DNA from: Papio anubis
Taxonomy: Eukaryota; Chordata; Mammalia; Primates; Cercopithecidae
NCBI RefSeq assembly: GCF_008728515.1
Contig: NC_044990.1
Span: 67,002,879-67,066,878, forward strand
Direction of reading: 5' to 3'
DNA: 64,000 nt
Under the pieces are notes generated by a model. The model saw only the letters and a list, made by a program, of their open reading frames with translations. It was not told the DNA's origin and did not search any database. Every line of letters begins with the position of its first letter. The first letter of the stretch is position 1. Shown here piece by piece: positions 10,889-22,150 of this stretch. The translations under genes and the position numbers were made by a program.

Positions 10889-12040
10889 TTTTTTTTTTTT
10901 TTTAATTTATTTATTATTATTATACTTTAAGTTGTAGGGTACATGTGCATAACATGCAGGTTTGTTACATATGTATACTTGTGCCATGTTGGTCTGCTGC
11001 ACCCATCAACTCATCATTTACATCAGGTATAACTCCCAATGCAATCCCTCCCCCCTCCCCCCTCCCCATGATAGGCCCCGGTGTGTGATGTTCCCCTTCC
11101 TGAGTCCAAGTGATCTCATTGTTCAGTTCCCACCTATGAGTGAGAACATGCGGTGTTTGGTTTTCTGTTCTTGTGATAGTTTGCTAAGAATGATGGTTTC
11201 CAGCTGCATCCATGTCCCTACAAAGGACGCAAACTCATCCTTTTTTATGGCTGCATAGTATTCCATGGTGTATATGTGCCACATTTTCTTAATCCAATCT
11301 GTCACTGATGGACATTTGGGTTGATTCCAAGTCTTTGCTATTGTGAATAGTGCTGCAATAAACATACGTGTGCATGTGTCTTTATAGCAGCATAATTTAT
11401 AATCCTTTGGGTATATCCCCAGTAATGGGATGGCTGGGTCATATGGTACATCTAGTTCTAGATCCTTGAGGAATCGCCATACTGTTTTCCATAATGGTTG
11501 AACTAGTTTACAATCCCACCAACAGTGTAAAAGTGTTCCTATTTCTCCACATCCTCTCCAGCACCTGTTGTTGCCTGACTTTTTAATGATCGCCATTCTA
11601 ACTGGTGTGAGATGGTATCTCATTGTGGTTTTGATTTGCATTTCTCTGATGGCCAGTGATGATGAGCATTTTTTCATATGTCTGTTGGCTGTATGGATGT
11701 CTTCTTTTGAGAAATGTCTGTTCATATCCTTTGCCCACTTTTTGATGGGGTTGTTTGTTTTTTTCTTGTAAATTTGTTTGAGTTCTTTGTAGGTTCTGGA
11801 TATTAGCCCTTTGTCAGATGAGTAGATTGCAAAAATTTTCTCCCATTCTGTAGGTTGCCTGTTCACTCTGATGGTAGTTTCTTTTGCTGTGCAGAAGCTC
11901 TTTAGTTTAATTAGATCCCATTTGTCAATTTTAGCTTTTGCTGCCATTGCTTTTGGTGTTTTAGACATGAAGTCTTTGCCCATGCCTATGTCCTGAATGG
12001 TACTACCTAGGTTTTCCTCTAGGATTTTTATGGTATTAGG
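10889..12040 (-). mobile_element. 5'-truncated L1PA insertion, antisense
   Basis: The poly-T start on the plus strand marks the L1 3' end. It is followed by antisense 3' UTR (GGTACATGTGCATAACATGC at 10939) and the antisense C-terminal part of ORF2. It ends abruptly at 12040. A perfect 15-bp target duplication, CTAAGACCCATTTTC, lies at 10874-10888 and 12041-12055. The intact terminal reading frame and perfect duplication indicate a relatively young (catarrhine-age) copy. It retains about 1.15 kb of a 6-kb element, so it is not mobile. Confidence 0.96.
11123..11983 (-). pseudogene. L1 ORF2 C-terminal fragment (286 codons, uninterrupted)
   Basis: This frame encodes the end of LINE-1 ORF2p, the endonuclease/reverse-transcriptase protein, but only the region downstream of the RT domain. 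It holds the cysteine motif C-x3-C-x7-H-x4-C (C141, C145, H153, C158 counted from the listed Met), followed by the PYDPAIPLLGIYP segment and the family-typical terminus SLIGGN and stop. The Met at 11983 is internal: the frame remains open upstream to the truncation near 12040. The full protein is about 1275 residues, so the endonuclease and RT domains are absent and the fragment cannot support retrotransposition. There is no stop or frameshift across the fragment, which is unusual beside the heavily decayed L1M copies elsewhere in the window. Confidence 0.95.
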
Positions 12041-12063
12041 CTAAGACCCATTTTCAAAGAATC

Positions 12064-12257
12064 ATATATGAAACAGTAAATATTTTTAGTACTGTGTATA
12101 CAATCTCTGTCCAAACTATTTAGCTCTGCTATTATAGCTTGAAAGTAGCAACAGACAATATGTAGATGAATGTATATGGCTGTGTTTCAGTTAATACCTC
12201 ATTTACAGACATGTGGGTCAGAATTGTCCTGCTGCCCACAGTTTGCTGACCTCTGAT
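12064..12257. mobile_element. hAT-type non-autonomous DNA transposon remnant
   Basis: Contains CAGTAAATATTTTTAGTACTG, CTCTGTCCAAACTATTTAGC, GAAAGTAGCAACAGACAATA and a terminal GTTTGCTGACCTCTG. This is the order of the abundant mammalian hAT-Charlie elements whose ends read CAGGGGTCGGCAAAC. The left end was displaced or lost at the L1PA insertion. Family name not assigned. Confidence 0.75.
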
Positions 12258-12605
12258 CTACTGCAACAAGTTCTTGCTGAGGTTCAACGTTTACAAGTGA
12301 GAATCTGGCCCATGTATCAGTAGACTTCCTCAGAAATGTTTCCTTTGGTAAAAAGGACTTGTAGATTTCAGGATGTAGGGAAATGCCTGGATGTTCAGGC
12401 ATAAGTTTGCTGCAGGGGTGGGACACTCATGGAGAACCTCTGTTAGGGCAGTACAAGAGGGAAATGTGGAGTCACATTTGTGCTGCCCACGATTTGCTGA
12501 CCTCTGATCTACTGCGACAAGTTCATTCCTGAGGTTCAAGGTCTGCACATGATAATCCGGCCCATGTATCAGTAGAATTCCTCAGAAATGTTTCCTTTAG
12601 TAAAA
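12231..12605. repeat. Direct repeat pair (about 122 bp) flanking a THE1 internal scrap
   Basis: Copy one is 12231-12352 and copy two is 12482-12605. Both run from GCTGCCCAC through TTTGCTGACCTCTGATCTAC and GGCCCATGTATCAGTAGA to TTTCCTTTGGTAAAA or TTTCCTTTAGTAAAA. Each copy begins with the terminal 25 bases of the hAT element and continues into unclassified sequence. Copies differ at roughly 12-15 positions. Confidence 0.92.
12353..12481 (+). mobile_element. Orphan fragment of THE1/MST internal region
   Basis: GCCTGGATGTTCAGGCA, AAGTTTGCTGCAGGGG, CATGGAGAACCTCTG and GGGCAGTACAAGAGGG match, in order, the internal region of the first provirus at about 800-925. No LTR adjoins it; it lies exactly between the two direct repeats. 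Confidence 0.88.
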
Positions 12606-14248
12606 CATTGCACATTTAGTTTATCACAGTTAAAGAATAAAGAACCCACAAGACAAGGTATCCCTCACAACTCAAATACAATGGTGGAGCAGAAATTGAA
12701 TAATCACTATAGCCACTCCCACTCAAAAGTGGTAGAGGAATGGCAGACATCTAGAAGATACAAACATTCATAGCAGTTCTGAAGCACAGCTGTGCAGAGA
12801 TGGCCAATGAAATCATTTCATGAGCCTGCTGTTGGCCTTTAGAAATCTGAAGGTCCAAAGATCCCCTTTATTTTTGCACTGTTTGTGTTCCTTCTAGTTC
12901 AAGCTTAAATCGCTCTATATAACATTTTTGTGGGTCTTATGAATTAATTGGTTATTTGCTCCATTAGATAAAAGACATATTAAAAATCTCCAACATAAGA
13001 CTTTCTCTTCTTTGGGTTTCCTGTAAGGGTGATTAGGACACTTTTCTTAATATTTTCAGATGTACTTCAGTGAAAAGTATGAGGCATGCTGACTAATAAT
13101 GAATATTTTGTCTAACTGAATATTTTTAAGGCATTACTTTGGATTTTTCTGTGGTCCTTGCCAATGATATTATATTTACATACTGAATTTAACTTCTGAA
13201 GCCCCTTTTTATTTGAGAAATTTGTATAGGAGAGAGGAAAAAATAATTTAAATTTTAAACCCAGACAGCTTATTATCTTATTAATATTAATTTTTGCTTC
13301 AATTCTTAAAAAATATTTATTCAATTTTAGCCTCTTGTATCTCCTTCTTAATTTCACTATAGGCATTCAGATGAAACAAGGTGGCATCTCCAACACTCTA
13401 CCTAGAAATATGTGAAACACTGAGCATGCTAATATCTTAGATTAGTATGGTGCATTTTTCATAGTCTATAAACCAATGTTGACATGTTATTATTAACTCA
13501 AGGTTATACTGATTTACAACCCAATATTGATGTTAGAAGTCCCTTTATATGTTTATGAAATGTTTATGTGCGTAATCATTCTTTCTCACTAATGAAAATC
13601 TAGTTGGATGCATGTGTACAAAGTACAGACTGAATATACTACAGACTTTTTAGACAGTTTTGGTAATGTGATTAAATTCATAGGGTTGGCACTCAAGAAT
13701 AGTTCTTAGAAGTATTCTTATAGAGAAGAGACCTATATCTATTTTCTTTTACTCTTGCTGTTTGAAATGCCAAGTATAACTGCTGAATCTTCAGCTATAA
13801 TCTTGTACTAAGAGGTAAATCTGGGAATAGGAACTAAAGAAAGTACAGGACTATGATCGAGAGTAACTAATCCGTCTCACCATCAAGTGGATTAAAAGTC
13901 TTGGATTCATGATTCCTATACTTGTTTGACAATTCGCAAGAAATAGCCTTCTATCATTTTTACAACAGTGCTTTTTGAGTATTTTTGTAATACACACTCA
14001 AGCCCAGACTTGCTCATATGTAACTTTAAAGCGAGTATAACCAGGCCATTATGTGAGCTCAATAAGTGAAAACAAACGTGCACTAGCAGAGCACAGATAT
14101 CCACCGCCCCCTTCAGTCTTGTGTTTAGGATCAAGTTAATAATTCTAAATCTGTGATGATTATTCCATCCTTTTCTTTCTAACTTCCAGTACACTATTTA
14201 CTGTTCTACTTTCAGGATTCTCTCACTCCAAAAACACTATGGTGATGG
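12606..14248. other. Unclassified interval
   Basis: No convincing coding frame or nameable repeat. A short stretch near 12660-12740 (ACAATGGTGGAGCAGA) resembles antisense MaLR internal sequence seen at 2770 and 46330, but is too short to call firmly. Confidence 0.4.
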
Positions 14249-14410
14249 TAAATTTTCTGTGTCAAGTTGACTGGGCCAAGGGATAACCAGATCACTGATA
14301 AAATCATGTTTTTAGTTGTGTCTCTGAAGGTGTTTCTGGGGGGAGATTAGGATTTGAACCACTAGACTGAGTAAAGAAGAGTTGCCCTCACCTATTAGGG
14401 TGTAGTTTAT
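14249..14410 (+). repeat. ERVL-type (MLT2-like) LTR, left half
   Basis: Begins TGATGGTAAATTTTCTGTGTCAAG, with GTTGACTGGGCCAAGGG and AGACTGAGTAAAGAAGA. The same family appears antisense at 25790-26305. The order resumes after the MST LTR at 14773. The MLT2-like name is from memory and not certain; membership of one LTR family is clear. Confidence 0.7.
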
Positions 14411-14772
14411 TGATATGGTTTGCTGTGTCCCCACCCAAACCTCATCTTGAATTATAGTTCCCATAATCCCCAAGTGTCATGGGAGGGACCTAGTGGGAAG
14501 TAATTAAATCATGGGAGTGGTTATACTGTTCTCATGATAGTGAGTGAGTTCTCACGAAATCTGATGGTTTTATAAGGGACTTATCCCCTACTTCACTGTA
14601 TGCTCCTTCCCACCACCATGTGAAGAAGGACATATTTGCTTCCACTTCCACCATAAGTGTAAGTTTCCTGAGGCCTTCCCAGCCACTTGAAACTGTGACT
14701 CAATTAAGCCTCTTTCCTTTATATTACCCAGTCTCAGGCAGTTCTCTATAGCAGTGTGAGAAAACTTATACA
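14411..14772 (+). repeat. Solo MST-type MaLR LTR nested in the ERVL-type LTR
   Basis: Runs TGATATGGTTTGCTGTG to AACTTATACA, 362 bases, with the GTGAGTGAGTTCTCACGAAAT block and TTTTATAAGGG TATA-like box near 14567. The flanks TTTAT (14406-14410) and CTCAT (14773-14777) correspond to one consensus CTCAT in the host LTR, i.e. a 5-bp target duplication with two C-to-T changes in one copy. Confidence 0.9.
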
Positions 14773-15045
14773 CTCATCCAAACTATTGAGAGCCCCAAAT
14801 AGAATAAAAAGTTGAAGAAGGGGTGAATTATAGATCTTTCTCTGAGATATCCAGCTTTTCCTTCTCTCAGACTTAGGAGTTCCTTATTCTCAGGCTTTCA
14901 GACTGGGACTGAGTTACACCATCAGCTTTTCTAGTTCTGCAGTTCATAGGGGGAATATCATGGGATTTCTCAGCCTCCATAATCTTGTAAGAAATCTCCC
15001 ATAATAAATCTCTTCTCTCCTTCTCTCTCCCTCTTTCTCTCCAGA
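14773..15045 (+). repeat. ERVL-type (MLT2-like) LTR, right half
   Basis: Resumes with CTCATCCAAACTATTGAGAG, then CTGAGTTACACCATCAGC, CTCAGCCTCCATAATCTTGT and AATAAATCTCTT, a polyadenylation-like end. It then passes into a TAGA/GATA-rich simple repeat. Confidence 0.7.
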
Positions 15046-15110
15046 TAGATAAGTAAATAGATAGATTTAGATTTAAATGTCGATACAGATATAGATAGAG
15101 GATCTTAAAT
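15043..15110. repeat. Degenerate (TAGA)n simple repeat
   Basis: AGATAGATAAGTAAATAGAT and related units follow the A-rich end of the LTR. Confidence 0.85.
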
Positions 15111-15544
15111 CTCCTTTTGGAGAATCCTAATGCATCTTTATATTCTGGTTTTGAAATAACTTCTAATCTTCACAAATTTTTTTTGTTTGTTTACTGATGG
15201 AAATTACATGTAAGAATATATATAATATTTAATATGACATATAATTGTATGTATAATTACATCCACAGACACACATATATATATGCATCCTATACCTGTG
15301 CACTTTTACAGTAAGCCACCTTTATAATGAAATTGTGCTTCAGCATCTATTGGGGATAATTTTCTAATTTCCTTCTTTTGATGTTTTTAAATAATGGCAT
15401 TGGAAGCCAAAATCAAAATTTTATTTAAATTTTAAATTTGTAATACTCTAACTTTGAAAAACAAAATATTGCTTATTTTTTCAGGGCTATTTAATGAATT
15501 ATGTGTTGTCTTCTTTGTCTTAAAAAAATAAAGAGTACAGTGTA

Positions 15545-16235
15545 TAAATGAAAAACTGACTGAGGCAGGAATCAATTGATTAGAGGTTTATTTTGCCAAG
15601 GTAGAGAATGTGCCCAGGAGAAACACAAATCACGGGAGCGTCTGTAACCTGTACATTTTCCAAAGAGGCTTTTGAGAACCTCAGTATTTAAAGGGGACAG
15701 AGCAAGCAGAAGAACAACGAAAAAAGAAGGGAGGGTGAGCAACGAAGCAAGTGGTTACGTTCTCATGAGACTCGAATTAGTGCTCAGTGAATCTACATTT
15801 TACATGTGAAAGAGCAGAGAATAGAGGAAAAAATCAATGATGCATTCATCTCAGGGTGGGAAGAGGGATGAATTCTAATTTTGTCCTTGTCTTGTCTGTA
15901 CCTGTGAAGATAAGCTGGTAATTGACATTGTTGAGACAAGATTTAACAGAACTTGGTTTCAGGGCTAGTTTCAAGAGGGAGAATGTATTCTAAACAATTT
16001 GGGGACCACAAGGAATTTTCTTGTCCAAGATTTGTGAGACAGGCCATCTGGGAAGACCTGTGGCCTTCTACCACTGTGGGAACCTGGCTAATGTATGAGG
16101 TTATGACATAGGCTTGTGAAATTACAGCTCTCTATTTGAGAACAATAGGAAGGCAGTTTTGTGTGGCTCAGGTCCCAATTTTAACTTTCCATTTGAAATA
16201 GCAAGTTTGGGGTTCCAAGATTCTGTTTTCTTTAA
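15545..16235 (-). repeat. Probable antisense ERV LTR, family not named
   Basis: Starts near ACTGACTGAGGCAGGAATCA with TTAGAGGTTTATTTTGCC, the usual antisense look of a primate ERV1 LTR, and runs through GTGCTCAGTGAATCTACA and AGATAAGCTGG. The boundaries are approximate and I could not recall the family. Confidence 0.5.
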
Positions 16236-19024
16236 CAGGTAATTGTGAATTCACCATCAATTCTCTAGAAATAAAAGGTTTTTTTATATACATTTCAAAA
16301 TATTTTCTGGGAACATCTGATCTAAAATTCCTCGCTTGTGTGGCTGCTGACTCTATCAGTTGTACACATGATTTCATGTACTAACTCTCGCCTCCAGTGG
16401 ATTCTGCTCCTGCCTCGGAGATTTGAGGTATGTGAAGGTCAGGAAATCACACACACATGGTCTGCTTCGGCAAGGTGGAGAACGATATTAACAGGACACA
16501 CATTCTCCTTTACTGGCCCACCAATCTCACTTTATTGGCTTGCTATTGAATTTATTGCTTATAAATCTTAGAGGATAAAATACCATATAAAATATGTATT
16601 TTTATAGTTTTACACTTATTCTAATGGTTTCTGTGTTCTGTGTGTCATTGAGTAGAAACCCATTCCTTATTTTCCCCTTACAATTCTTATTCATACTTAT
16701 GGTAAAGATACTAAAAATCACATCCAGGTTACTAGATAATTTCCACTTCCATTACCATTCTAATAATGACATATTTTTCTTAATTTTTTTGCATTACATG
16801 TTTACTTTCATATTTAAAATGCTTGACATTTTCTGTGTTTTTTACTACTCTTTTCCTTCTATTTAGAGTTCCATCTAGCTTTCTCTCAAAGCATTTGCCA
16901 TGTTAAATATATGCCATTTCCCAAGTGACTAAGACTTAAATTCCTCCTTTTAATCTCCCAACCAATGTTAATAAATTATGCTTTAGTGATAAACTTATCT
17001 CTTCTCCATTTTAGGGAGTAATCACTCACTGATTCTAAGAATATCTGTAGCATTTTAGATCAAATAAAATAATTGGTATGTTCCAAAAGAGGCAGATAAG
17101 ATAGGGAAAGGATAAATGTCTTAGGCTTTATCGTTTTCCAGTAATGGATAATGAAGATTGACTCAGAATATAATAGTTAGATCAGAAAAGATTTTTCTTG
17201 ACATGAGCCCATTTTCAGCCTCACTTCCTAACTCTACCTGAAAGTTTTTGTACCTCTCAATGTGTGTAACAGTATCTGCTGCTATTTACCTCACTGTGCA
17301 CATTCTGCTCAAAAGCTGCTTTTAATTAATGTAACTCAAAAGATAAGCTTATAGAATAAATTATTGTGGCCAAAACCTATTGCATCTAAAAGTTATTCCT
17401 ACCAGATCTTTATGTTTTGACAGGAACAAAGACCAAGGTAAATTAATTTGGAAGTACAAAATATAATACTATTATTAGAAACAATTTGAAAATATATATT
17501 TTTAAATCTGTACGGTTGTTTTCTTAAGGAAGGGTTTTTTAAAAATACATTTTTTCAGTGATACACATCTGTTTCTATTAAAGGGATATTCCTGTGGCAG
17601 AGAGTTCAAAATCTAATTCTGACAGCTAAACAAGCATAACTTACTCCAGAAAACAGCAAAGAAGCTCTCAGGCAATTTTAGCAAAACATGTATGCAAACA
17701 TTCTCTACCTAGAGTCCTGTTTATATGTGTACAATGGTAGCAGTGTCTCAAAAATGAAAAAAAAAATAAAAGAATCTGGTGATAACAAGGAAATTCAAAA
17801 TCCCAAAGGATAATTACCTCTTTGTTCATTAGGAATAGATTCCCAATTATATCAGCTATCATTTAACCATATCCTTTCTATTTTCTAGTTTGAATAAGTA
17901 TAAAGTTTATTGATACTACATTCATGCAAACGACAATGCCAGGCAAAACCAGTAGGAGAAAATTGCTTACAAATATTTTACCTTTATCTCAATTAAGAAT
18001 AATTAAGTATCTCACTAAACTACAATCTGGTCAGATTCTGAAAATATAAGATTATTTTCATTTTTGAAAATTATTCTAAAACCTAAATTTTAATTTTTCC
18101 TAAGGTGTTGTGCAGAAATCAAAGATGCATCACTTAATTTGTATTATCTTCTCTAATGTAACCAATTAATACATTATGTAATGGTGAGTAAATGCAGTTA
18201 AATTTGTTTTCTTAAGAAAATAGCAAAACAAAATAATTTAATCCTACTGAAAAAACAGATAACAATGTGATTTACTAATAGATTCAGCAAATACATAAAT
18301 GAGATTTCAAAAAGCTAATTTGTAACAGATTTGTAGATGGAGAAAACGTTGGACCTAAACAGGCAATGCAAACTCAAGTAGCAACAGCACCATGATACGT
18401 ACCATAATCTTTTAACTTACATTATTATTTTTTATTCTTATGTTTAAAATCAAAATGTAATTTTGTAAGTTCAAATTAATTAATTGTCCCAAAATTGTAA
18501 CATGACAGTCATTTGCCAAAATGTGTTAATTTTGCAATTGATAAACTAATGAAATTTTAATGCCTTGAAAATTATAATTAAGTTTTGATGAATTATATCA
18601 GAGTTGTCCATGATTGTAGAGAAAATAAAGAATACAAACAGAGGAAACAAAAAGATTTAATGTTATATTTTATTTTTATTTAGCGTATTTTGAAATGAAT
18701 ATGTGAAATGCTTTGTTGTTTAAGCATGTGAATACTCTATGACTATTCATTTTGTAAAATTACTTTTATGCCATTTTGGAATATACAAAGCAAGCATGAG
18801 TATATACATAAATATAAAAATGTGCATGTATCAATGGAAAATATATTTCATTTGAGTTCTAAATACTGAGTTTGTGTTATATGTATATGGACACATGTGT
18901 ATGTCTGTATAAATATTCAGAAACACATGTGTCCATACGCATATAACACAATTTATATGTGAATTTATGCACTGAATTTTATTGGGACAAACTTCACAGT
19001 ATTTTTATACCTACTGTAAGTTTT
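16236..19024. other. AT-rich unclassified interval with a 76-bp hairpin
   Basis: No coding frame above 90 codons and no nameable repeat. The only structured object is the inverted repeat at 18874-18949, listed separately. Confidence 0.5.
18874..18949. repeat. Near-perfect inverted repeat (27-bp arms, 22-bp loop)
   Basis: The left arm 18874-18900 (GTGTTATATGTATATGGACA and so on) is complementary to 18923-18949 (ACACATGTGTCCATACGC and so on) at 25 of 27 positions. It does not match the ends of any transposon I know and lies in otherwise unstructured sequence. Confidence 0.93.
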
Positions 19025-22000
19025 TTGTAACAGCTTTATTGAGATACAATTCACAAACCACATAATGCAAGCATTTAATATGTACAATTCAGTGGTTTTT
19101 AACATTCACAGAAAAGTACAACCATCAACACAGTGAATTTTAGAACAGTGTGACAACTTAAAAAAAAAACTCTGTACACTTTCTGCTCTCACTCCACTAT
19201 TCCTCAATTCCTCCAGCCCTATGGGATGACTAATCTACATCTCGTCTGTCAAAATACATTTGCCTGTTGTGGACATTTTATATAAATGGAAACGTATAAC
19301 CCATGGTCTTTTGTGATGGGCTTTTAACAATTAGCACAGTGTTTTCAAGGTTCATTGATCATGTAGCACATATCAGTACTTGATTCTTTATGGCCAAATA
19401 ATATTCCATTTATGGATATACAACATTTTGTTTATCCATTCATCTATTGATGGGTATTTGTGGCTATCATGAATAGTGTTGCTAAAAACATCCATGTACA
19501 AGTTTTTTTTGAGGACATGCATTTTCATTATTTCTGGATATACACCTATAAGTGAAAAAGTTGGGTCATATATTAACTCAATGTTTAATGTGCTCAACCA
19601 CTTGAGAAACTGCCAGACTTTTTCAAAGTAACTGAATCACTTTACATTTCCAGCAGCAGTATATGAGAGTTTTAATTTATCCACATCCTGACCAACACTT
19701 ATTATTATCTGATTTCTCATTAACCCATCCTAGTGTGTGTGAAGTGATATCTCACACTTTTTATTTTCATTTTCCCCTGACTGATGATACTGAGTATCTT
19801 TTTGTATGTTTATCAACTAGTTGTATATATTCTTTGGAGAAATGTCTATTTAGGTCCTCTGACCATTTCTCAATTGAGTTATTTGTCTTTTTATTATTAA
19901 GTTGTATATGTTCTTTATATATTCCAGATACATGTTTGTTATTAGATATGTAACACACAAACATTTCTTCCCATTCTGTGAATTATCTTTTTATCTTTTG
20001 ATTGTATCCTTTAAGAGAAAAGTATGTTTATTTTTTATAAGTTTAACTTATCTATTATTTCCTGCATTGCTTGTGCTTTTCGCATCATACCTATGAATCC
20101 ATTGCCCAATTCAAGATAATAACTATATAGCTTCATAGTTTCTTCTAAACATGATACTGTTTTTGTTCTTATATTTAAGGCACTGATCTGTTTTGAATAT
20201 GCCCTGCAGTAAAAGTCCAGCTTCATTGTTTTGCATGTGGCTATCCTGGTGTCCTTGCATTATTTATGAAAAATTATGCATTTCCTTTTAGTCTTATTGA
20301 TCCTTCTCAGAAATCAGTTGACCACGGAGACATAGATATATTTCAGAATTCTCAATTCTATTCCATTTATATATATGACTTCTCTTATGCCAGTACCGTA
20401 TTAACTTGATAACTATTGATTTGTAGTAAGTTTCAAATCACGAAGTGTGTGTCCTCCACTTACATGCTTTTCTTCAATGTTGTTTTGGCTATTAAGGGAC
20501 CCATGAAATTCAATGTAAGTTTTAAAATCCGTTTATCAATTTATAGAAAAAAAGTAGCTGAAACTCTATTAAGAATATATTGAACTTGTAGGTCAATTTA
20601 GGGAGTATTGTCACCATGACAGTGTGAAATCTCCAAATCCATGAACGTGGAATGATTTTTTATATTTTTGGATCATAATTAATTAGTTTCAATGAGGTTT
20701 TATAGCTTTCAAATCATATATTTTTTACTTTTTGGTTAAATTATTTATGAATATTTTATTATTTTTATGCTACATAAAATGGAATTGTTTTCTTTATTTC
20801 CTTTCTGTATTGTTCAATGCAAGTGTATAAAATATAACTAATTTTTGTGTATTGATCTTGCATCCTGTAACCCTGATCAACTCATTTATTAATTTAAAGT
20901 ATTTTAAATGTATTTCTTAAGATTTTATAGGTGTAATGATGCCATTTTTTAATGTAGATATGTTTGTTTCTTCCCTACCATTCTGGATACTTCTGTTTTT
21001 TTTTCATGCCATTGCTCTGGTAGAATTCTAGTACAATGCTAAATAAAATGGGCCAAATAGACATCTTGGTTTTGTTTCAAAGCTATATGTAAAGCATCCC
21101 ATCTTTCAGTGTTAACTAACATATTAGCTTTGAGTTTTTTATAAATCTTTTTATTAGGTTTAGGAAAGCCTTTTTAAATTCTTGTTGAATTTGCTTTTAT
21201 TATAAGATAATTTTGTATTTGCCAAATGCTTTTTCTTGGTATATTGATATTACCATGCCTCTTTTTAATTGTATTTATATGATGTATTATGTTGAAAGAC
21301 TTTTGGGTGTTAAACCAACCTTGCATTCCTGTGAGAAGTCCAAATTAGTCATGTTATACAAATATTTTTTCAATGTTGCTGGATTCAGTTTGTTAGCAGT
21401 GTGTTAAGGGTTTTTATTTCCATATTTATAGAATATATTGATTTGTAGTTTCTTTTCTTCTGATGTATTTTTCTGACATTAATATCAAGGTTACAGTCAT
21501 GCTATAGAAAGAGTTGGAAAGGGTTTCTTCCTATTTTTTGTAATGTTTTTTGAAAAATTAAATGTTTTATTTAATTTCTCAAATGTTTGGTAAAATGTTT
21601 CAGCAAAGCAATGTTGGTCTGGAAGTTTCTTTTTGGGTATTATAATTATTTTGACTAATTATCCTATTTATATATTGTGAGTCTAGAAAGATTGTTTATT
21701 TCTTCTTCAGTCAATTTTGATAATTTCTGTCTTACTGAGAATTTTCCATTTTATCTGAGTTGTCTAATCTACTGGCACACAATTGCTCACAGTATTCCTT
21801 TATCTTTACTTATTTTCAAATTTCAGCAAAATTGGCAGTATTTTACCCTTTTTTAAACTTCTGATTTTAATAGATTGAGTCTTCTTTCTTTCAATTGGTC
21901 AATCCAATTAAGGATTTGTCAATTTTCTTAAACTTTTCAAAGGACATCTTTTTATTTCTTTTCATTGTTGTTTGTTCTTTACTTAATTCATTTCTGCTCT

Positions 22001-22150
22001 TGTATTTATAATTTCTTTTTTCCAGTTCTTTCAAGTTTAATTTGTTTTTCTTTTGTCCCAATGTCCTAAGGGCAAGGTTAAATTATAGATTTGAGATTTG
22101 TCTTGTTTTCATAATATGGACATTTACAGCAATATTTTCCCCTCAACACA
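19025..22150 (-). mobile_element. Old L1M element, antisense, 3' part about 3.1 kb
   Basis: The 3' end lies at 19025-19300 (CAGCTTTATTGAGATACAAT, typical L1MB/L1MC 3' UTR antisense). ORF2 remnants follow in reverse order: ATTCCATTTATGGATATACA, GATGGGTATTTGTGG, CCACATCCTGACCAACACTT, and others to about 22130. The short frames at 19388-20226 (minus) are decayed ORF2 pieces, for example LIGVYPEI and DEWINKMLYIHKWN. It is broken by many stops and ends near 22150, where unrelated sequence begins. Confidence 0.9.
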
